Part shown: piece by piece, positions 59,577-64,000 of the stretch
Layout of the letters: each line of letters starts with the position of its first letter
Numbering within the stretch: position 1 is the first letter of the stretch
Assembly: GCA_963823895.1 (NCBI GenBank)
Contig: CAWGNG010000045.1
Location: 22,130-86,129 of the forward strand
DNA from: G963675935 sp963823895
Lineage (GTDB): Bacteria; Planctomycetota; Planctomycetia; Pirellulales; Thermoguttaceae
Reading direction: 5' to 3'
DNA length: 64,000 bases
The notes under the pieces: generated by a model
Seen by the model: only the letters and a program-made list of their open reading frames with translations
Told to the model about the DNA's origin: nothing
The model's database searches: none
Translations under genes and position numbers: made by a program

Positions 59577-60029
59577 TCAATCCCACACGTATCGCTCGTC
59601 GTATTGAACCTGGTATTTCGCCAAAAAGTCGCGGAATTCTTCCTGGAACGTCTTCCGCCGGTGATGTTCTCGCTGGCCAGCGATGTACGTCTTGACGGCG
59701 TCCAATTGCGACTGGCCGATCGAGAATGTACCGTAGCCGGCCTGCCACGAGAACCCGGCAAATCGGTCGCCCTTGGTTTTGATCCATTTGGAACTGCTGC
59801 TCTTGAGTTCTTCCAACAACGACGCCACCGTCATCGTCCGTGCCAACGAACAAACGATATGGATATGGTCTTCCGTGCCGCCGATTCCGTGCGACGGGCA
59901 ACGGTGAGCGCGGCAGATCGACGCCAAATAGCGGTGCAATTCCGGCTCAATTTCGACGGGAATCCAAGGCGCGCGATTCTTCGTGCTGAAAATCACGTGC
60001 AGAAGGATATTCGCCAGAGATTGCAGCAT
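59577..60029 (-). CDS. REP-associated tyrosine transposase (IS200-like, Y1)
   Basis: 150 residues. The HUH metal motif is HIH at 55-57 (GTEDHIHIVC) and the likely nucleophile is Y115 in VKTYIAGQREHH; both are as in the planctomycete IS200-like RAYT group. Such proteins nick and process REP hairpins and are held to spread them. The gene is flanked within 50 bases by inverted REP clusters, so it looks like a complete REPtron. No TnpB or accessory gene. Confidence 0.88.
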   Translation of the reverse strand: MLQSLANILLHVIFSTKNRAPWIPVEIEPELHRYLASICRAHRCPSHGIGGTEDHIHIVCSLARTMTVASLLEELKSSSSKWIKTKGDRFAGFSWQAGYGTFSIGQSQLDAVKTYIAGQREHHRRKTFQEEFRDFLAKYQVQYDERYVWD

Positions 60030-60045
60030 CAGTCACCAGCCATTT

Positions 60046-60130
60046 CGCCCCTTCGGGGCTAAGCGATGTCAGCGCTACCCTCAACCCAGGGCTGCGCCCT
60101 GGGCTTTCCTATTCCAGCCCCTTCGGGGCG
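60046..60130. repeat. REP palindromes right of the RAYT gene (family G)
   Basis: CGCCCCTTCGGGGCT at 60046-60060, CCCAGGGCTGCGCCCTGGG near 60085-60103, and AGCCCCTTCGGGGCG at 60116-60130. Further on, TGGTATTGGCAGCACAAGG is followed by an almost identical copy at about 60186. Confidence 0.8.
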
Positions 60131-60327
60131 AGAAAGCGACGAACAACGCCAGTGGAACAACGGATGGTATTGGCAGCACAAGGATAGTATTGGCAGCACG
60201 GCGGGCAGCGCGGATGTCACGGCCTACAACACCGGTGGTTAGGACCTTGATCTTCGGTTCTGGTCTTTGTCCTGTCAATCCCCAGGGGGCATTTCAAATC
60301 CTGCAGTTCTGATTCACCCCTGAAGTC

Positions 60328-61032
60328 CTACCGCCGCGCTTCGATGATGCGAAACTTCATGCCTTTCAACGGTGCGCCGCCGTTGTGAAACGCCAGGCCG
60401 TGATAATGGTAGTTCGACATGCGGCGGTGCGTGTGGCCGAAATAGACGTTCCGCACGCCGTCGCCCGTGCCTTGGCCGATGCTCTCCAGGTACTTCAAAA
60501 TACGGCGGACCACGATCCGCTTGGCGTAGACCAGATGCGGCACCGATTTGTGCAGCCGCGCCAGCACCACCACGTCGTACAGCGCGCTCATGAAGGGGCC
60601 ACGCCGCCGGTGGTCGAGCCACTGGTCGCGGGCCTCGGCCAGCATCCGCGAGTCCATCGTCTTGTCGGCCACGTCGCCGTGCAAAAAGACGCTGCTCCCC
60701 AACCGCACGTAATAGCGGTGCCACGAAAGATTCGCGATCTGCTTCTCAAGCCTGACAAGCCGATCGATCAGCGCCTGATGGTAATCGTGGTTGCCCAGCA
60801 CGAGATGAAAATGGCACTGCGGGCAGGACGCGGCCAGTTCGCTTAGCCACTGCACGGCCCGATCGACCGCGCGAAGGATCGGAATCCGCAACCAGCGAAA
60901 GTCGAAAATGTCGCCGCCCAACACGAACGCTTCCGCGTGCGACGCCGCCAGGGCGATCTCCTCCAGATAGCGATGCGCGTCCGAGCGATTGGCGAACAGG
61001 TGCAAGTCGGAAACGAAGTAGCATTTGCTCAT
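60328..61032 (-). CDS. Calcineurin-like phosphoesterase (LpxH-like)
   Basis: 234 residues. Metallophosphoesterase motifs in order: SDLHLF (10), GGDIFDFRW (38-46), LGNHDYHQ, FLHGDVAD and FGHTHRRM. This set is seen in UDP-2,3-diacylglucosamine pyrophosphatases and relatives. Planctomycetes often have lipid A genes, so an LpxH role is possible, but related enzymes act on other nucleotides. No lpx neighbour is present. The next gene is divergent. Confidence 0.8.
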   Translation of the reverse strand: MSKCYFVSDLHLFANRSDAHRYLEEIALAASHAEAFVLGGDIFDFRWLRIPILRAVDRAVQWLSELAASCPQCHFHLVLGNHDYHQALIDRLVRLEKQIANLSWHRYYVRLGSSVFLHGDVADKTMDSRMLAEARDQWLDHRRRGPFMSALYDVVVLARLHKSVPHLVYAKRIVVRRILKYLESIGQGTGDGVRNVYFGHTHRRMSNYHYHGLAFHNGGAPLKGMKFRIIEARR

Positions 61033-61092
61033 CTGTCCTATTATATTGATTTGACGACGGCGGGAAGGGCAACTCGCCCCAAATCACCGGAT

Positions 61093-61123
61093 GTTGGGGT
61101 GGCAGTACAACTGCCACCCCAAC
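61093..61123. repeat. Palindromic element, family A, minimal copy
   Basis: A perfect 31-base palindrome (GTTGGGGTGGCAGTA centre) flanked by an 18-base near-direct repeat (TCGCCCCAAATCACC at 61074 and 61143). Lies between divergent genes. Confidence 0.8.
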
Positions 61124-61172
61124 GGCGGCAAGGACCGGCGATTCGCCCCAAATCACCCTGGAGTTCCCTCCG

Positions 61173-62606
61173 ATGTCCCATCCCCCGAGGCACAACACGC
61201 CGTCCGCCAAGCGGCCCGTTTCGCGGCGGTCCTTTCTTTGCCAAGCCGCGATGGCGGGGGCGGCGGCGCCGCTGTTCGCCCTTGCTGCAAATTCGGCGCA
61301 AGCGGCCGTGAAAACGCCGCCGCCGATCGATGCGGCCTCGCTTACATTTCTGAAGGAATTGGCTGCCGCGACGATCGAATCGGCCCGCGTGCGTCCGGGA
61401 TACTCGCGCGGCGGGATGGGACCGAACGTCACGGGCGTCACCGTCATCACCCCCGGCGGCAACTACCCCGCCCTGTGGACGCGCGACTTCGCCATGTCGT
61501 TGGATTGCGGCTTGATCGCTCCGACCGAAATCCTCCAGCACCTGCGGCTGATCGCCCGATGCCAAAACGGCCCGCAGGAGCGGCGTTTGCCCAGCGGCGC
61601 CGTCATCCCGCCGTTCGCCATCGTCGATCACGTCAATTTCGCCGGCGGAGCAGTGTATTATCCGGGCACGTATTCCTCGGGCGACGATCAAGGGACCCCG
61701 CCGTACGGCCCACTGCCGCCGGCGGACGATCATTTCTACTTCATCCACATCGCCTACGCCTTATGGCGCGACACGGGAGATGCAAGGTTTCTCAGCGAGA
61801 CGATCGGCGGCCACACTCTGCTCGACCGGCTCGAACGCGCGTTCCACTCGCCGGCGTCCGATCCGCACACCGGCGCGGTGGTATCGACCAAGCAGCGCCG
61901 CGCCGTCGGCTTCGGCTTTCAGGATTCGGTCTATCTGCTCGGCGCGATGTCGTTTGCCACGCTGCTGCGTTATCGCGCCGCCCGGCAACTGGCCGATCTG
62001 TGCAAGGCCGGCGGAGGGAGCGAGACGGCGGCCGAGTATCGGCAAACGGCCGAGACGATCGCCGCACATTTTGCCGCAGTGTTCGCCGATCCGCGTCAGC
62101 GCGACGGATGGTTGCTAGCGGCCACGGAGGTCGGCAAGCAGCCGGACGTTTGGGCAACGCTCTTTGCGCTCCACTTAGGAATCCTGCCCACCGCGGCGGC
62201 GAAGAAGGCACGAGATACCGTGGCGGCAGCCGTCCGCGCTCCCGGGCACACCATCGAATACGAGGGGGCGGTCCGCCATGTCCCCTCCGATCGCTACTTC
62301 CGCCCAAATCAGTGCTGGGAAGCTGGCGGCGGTGCGGTAAACACGTATCAGAGCGGCGCGTTTTGGCACGCCGCAACCGGTTGGCTCATCGAAGCCCTGC
62401 AATCCGTCGATCCGCCGCTTGCCCGCGCGGTGTGCGATCGATTTCTCCGCCATCTGCGCGAGCGCGATTTTCGCAAGGGCGGCGGCCGCGGCGCCCCGTG
62501 GGAATGCTTCGGCCTCGACATGGCCGGTGCCCAGAATCCCGTCTACATGACCTCCGTCACCCTGCCGCTGGCCATATTGCAGCAAATGGGGGCGGGAATG
62601 CGCTAG
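61173..62606 (+). CDS. Tat-exported six-hairpin glycosidase-like protein
   Basis: 477 residues. Tat signal with RRSFLCQAAMAGAAAPLFA. The body shows helix pairs and NYPALWTRDFAMSLDCGLIA, PPADDHFYFIHIAYALW, GFGFQDSVYL and CWEAGGGAVNTYQSGAFWHA, the aromatic-rich pattern of (alpha/alpha)6 glycosidases. A specific GH family cannot be named with certainty; GH63- or glycogen-debranching-like sequences come closest. Acts outside the cytoplasm on an unknown glycan. Monocistronic, divergent from the phosphoesterase. Confidence 0.72.
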   Translation: MSHPPRHNTPSAKRPVSRRSFLCQAAMAGAAAPLFALAANSAQAAVKTPPPIDAASLTFLKELAAATIESARVRPGYSRGGMGPNVTGVTVITPGGNYPALWTRDFAMSLDCGLIAPTEILQHLRLIARCQNGPQERRLPSGAVIPPFAIVDHVNFAGGAVYYPGTYSSGDDQGTPPYGPLPPADDHFYFIHIAYALWRDTGDARFLSETIGGHTLLDRLERAFHSPASDPHTGAVVSTKQRRAVGFGFQDSVYLLGAMSFATLLRYRAARQLADLCKAGGGSETAAEYRQTAETIAAHFAAVFADPRQRDGWLLAATEVGKQPDVWATLFALHLGILPTAAAKKARDTVAAAVRAPGHTIEYEGAVRHVPSDRYFRPNQCWEAGGGAVNTYQSGAFWHAATGWLIEALQSVDPPLARAVCDRFLRHLRERDFRKGGGRGAPWECFGLDMAGAQNPVYMTSVTLPLAILQQMGAGMR

Positions 62607-62615
62607 CTTCGCACG

Positions 62616-63689
62616 TCAATAATCCCGCCGGCAGAAGATCAGCGCAGCGAAGCAGAGGACGGCGGCCTCAAAGCCCAGCGACGTGCCCACGACCCAGGCG
62701 ATGGAACGGCCGCGGAGGACATCGATGATCTCTTGCTGCGCCGCCATCATGCGTTTTTCCTCAGGATGGCTGGCCTGCGGGAGTTTCGCGGCTTTCATCA
62801 AGGATCGCTCCAGCAACTCGATCGTGTCGCTCGTCTTTGGCAGCGCGGTTTTGATGCCATAGAAGATATTGTAGGCGGCGTTGAGCGTGGCCGATTCGCT
62901 TTCCTCCTTCGCGGCTTCCTTCTTCTCCTCGGAAGGCCGATCGGTCCGTGGCGACGGCTTCGCGCGATCGGTAGTTCCGCGCGATTTCAGCATGGGACGG
63001 TTCTGCTCGGTCTGGACCGCCGCGAGGCTGGTGCCGTGGTGCTGTATCGTCTTGAAAAACAACAGCGTTCTTTCCGCCGTCCCGACCGCCCAGATACCGA
63101 ACCAGAACAGGAGCGTCAGCAACAGGGCCGCGATGGTCGATCGCGTGACGACGCCGAGAAAGGCGCACACCGAGAACAGGTAGCTGAAGAAACAGACCAC
63201 GATAGGGACGGCAAGAAACAACCCCGGCTCCCAAACGCCGCCGCGCAGCCCCATGACCAGAAAACACGCCACCGTGAAGATCGTCACCTGCAATGCCGCA
63301 AACAGCAAGCCCGCCAGGTACTCGGTGAAGAAGAGCCGCAGCCGGCCGATCGGCTTGGAGACGAACAGATCGATCGATCCGGCGGTCATCAGGTCGGGAA
63401 ATATCCCCGCCGTCGAAATCAGCGCCAGAATCGACGCGATCCAGGAGAGCCAGGTGCCGATGCCGATCTGCACGAACAACCCCTTGTAAAACTGATCGAC
63501 CGGAATCTGCTTCGAGTTGATGACCTCATTGTCAAACTGTCAAAACAGGATCTTCAGCCCGTGCTCGTTGAGCCCCACGGCGGCGAAACACAGCGCCACC
63601 AACCCGGAAAGAGCCAGGACGACCCAGAAAAGCTTCTTCGAGTTCAGGCTGCGGTAGGCTTCCAGGAAGATCGCACAGGTCTGCGTCAT
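62616..63689 (-). CDS. ABC transporter permease (ABC-2 type) with an in-frame TGA
   Basis: The reading frame starts at 63689 (MTQTCAIFLEAYRSLNSKKL), overlapping the ATPase stop by 4 bases, and has a TGA at 63542-63540 after KILF; the sequence goes on in the same frame as QFDNEVINSKQIPVDQFYKG to 62616. Planctomycete homologues have a Trp at this point (ILFW), so TGG to TGA is the likely change. About six TM helices plus a large Lys/Glu-rich insertion. Membrane subunit of an exporter; the substrate is unknown. Confidence 0.72.
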
Positions 63690-64000
63690 CGGCGGATTCC
63701 TTGTCCTTGCAGCGATCTTTGCGAGGGCGACTCGGAGACGGTCTGCACGAAATAATCCTCCAACGATTGCGTCAACCGCTGCACGGAGAGGATCACCTGC
63801 CCGCGGCTCCGCAGGCCGTCGATGATCGGCTGAATCCGCAGCGGATCGCCGCTGGCGATGCGGAGGATGTTGCCGTCAACATCCACGGTCTCGCCGCGGG
63901 GCAGCTTGCCGGTTTCGCGGGGAATGATCGAACTTGCGGCGGACGCGGCGAAAACGGCCGGGGCCGCCGCGGGCGTCAATTCGCTTGACTGTAGAAATCC
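63686..64000 (-). CDS. ABC transporter ATP-binding protein, C-terminal fragment
   Basis: Open frame from the window edge; about 104 residues remain. ILRIASGDPLRIQPIIDGLR followed by VILSVQRLTQSLEDYFVQTV is the C-terminal regulatory tail typical of ABC-2 exporter ATPases. Walker A, signature and Walker B motifs lie outside. It precedes and overlaps the permease gene (ATGA), which supports the assignment. Confidence 0.7.
   Translation of the reverse strand, partial: GFLQSSELTPAAAPAVFAASAASSIIPRETGKLPRGETVDVDGNILRIASGDPLRIQPIIDGLRSRGQVILSVQRLTQSLEDYFVQTVSESPSQRSLQGQGIRR

Overview
The window looks like a chromosomal segment of a planctomycete, probably Pirellulales-like. This is inferred from gene content, not from a 16S gene. 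The pointers are a leucine-rich-repeat protein with the N-terminal FSLRSLMIFV membrane motif, a DUF2961/GH172 protein, a ComB homologue, futalosine-type menaquinone genes, a PEP-CTERM protein, standalone secretin and paired ExbD proteins, and high G+C with many single-gene transcription units separated by small dispersed repeats. No rRNA, tRNA or CRISPR array was seen.

Layout. 0-9 kb: end of a GH32 gene, then pssA, ribE, rsmA, a DUF2961 protein, a rod-shaped RNA candidate, larE, a NYN-domain protein, gdhA and an LRR protein. 9-11 kb: three tandem Hsp20 genes behind a consensus-perfect sigma-54 promoter. 11-17.5 kb: a fatty-acid-synthesis-type cluster (FabZ, FabG, ACP, FabZ, FabF) split before FabF by a block of antitoxin, retropepsin, Mrr and XRE genes. 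17.5-26 kb: a secretin-domain protein, an ExbB-ExbD-ExbD operon with a membrane protein, aldose epimerase and a sugar porter. 26-33 kb: an accessory region with an IS630 element with terminal repeats, a gene cut by that element, a decayed serine recombinase, an IS110 transposase, several structured RNA candidates (one present in two inverted copies) and a PEP-CTERM protein. 33-42 kb: comB, a membrane protein with ACP-like ends, and a futalosine-pathway menaquinone cluster (UbiD-like, membrane protein, menG, ubiX, ubiA, mqnE), then manC. 43-51 kb: Wza-like lipoprotein, 3-hydroxyacyl-CoA dehydrogenase, a 1456-residue TPR protein and VanZ. 51-64 kb: bioD, an AroE-like protein lacking the catalytic residues, a GT87-like membrane glycosyltransferase, MsrB-MsrA, cardiolipin synthase, a REP-associated transposase flanked by REP palindromes, a phosphoesterase, a Tat-exported glycosidase-like protein and the start of an ABC transporter operon.

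Two features run through the whole window. First, intergenic gaps hold many palindromic mini-elements of at least ten families, two of them inside reading frames, and at least seven heptanucleotide tandem arrays. Second, several otherwise normal genes carry single-base frameshifts, mostly in homopolymers, or one in-frame stop; assembly error and real decay cannot be separated from sequence alone.
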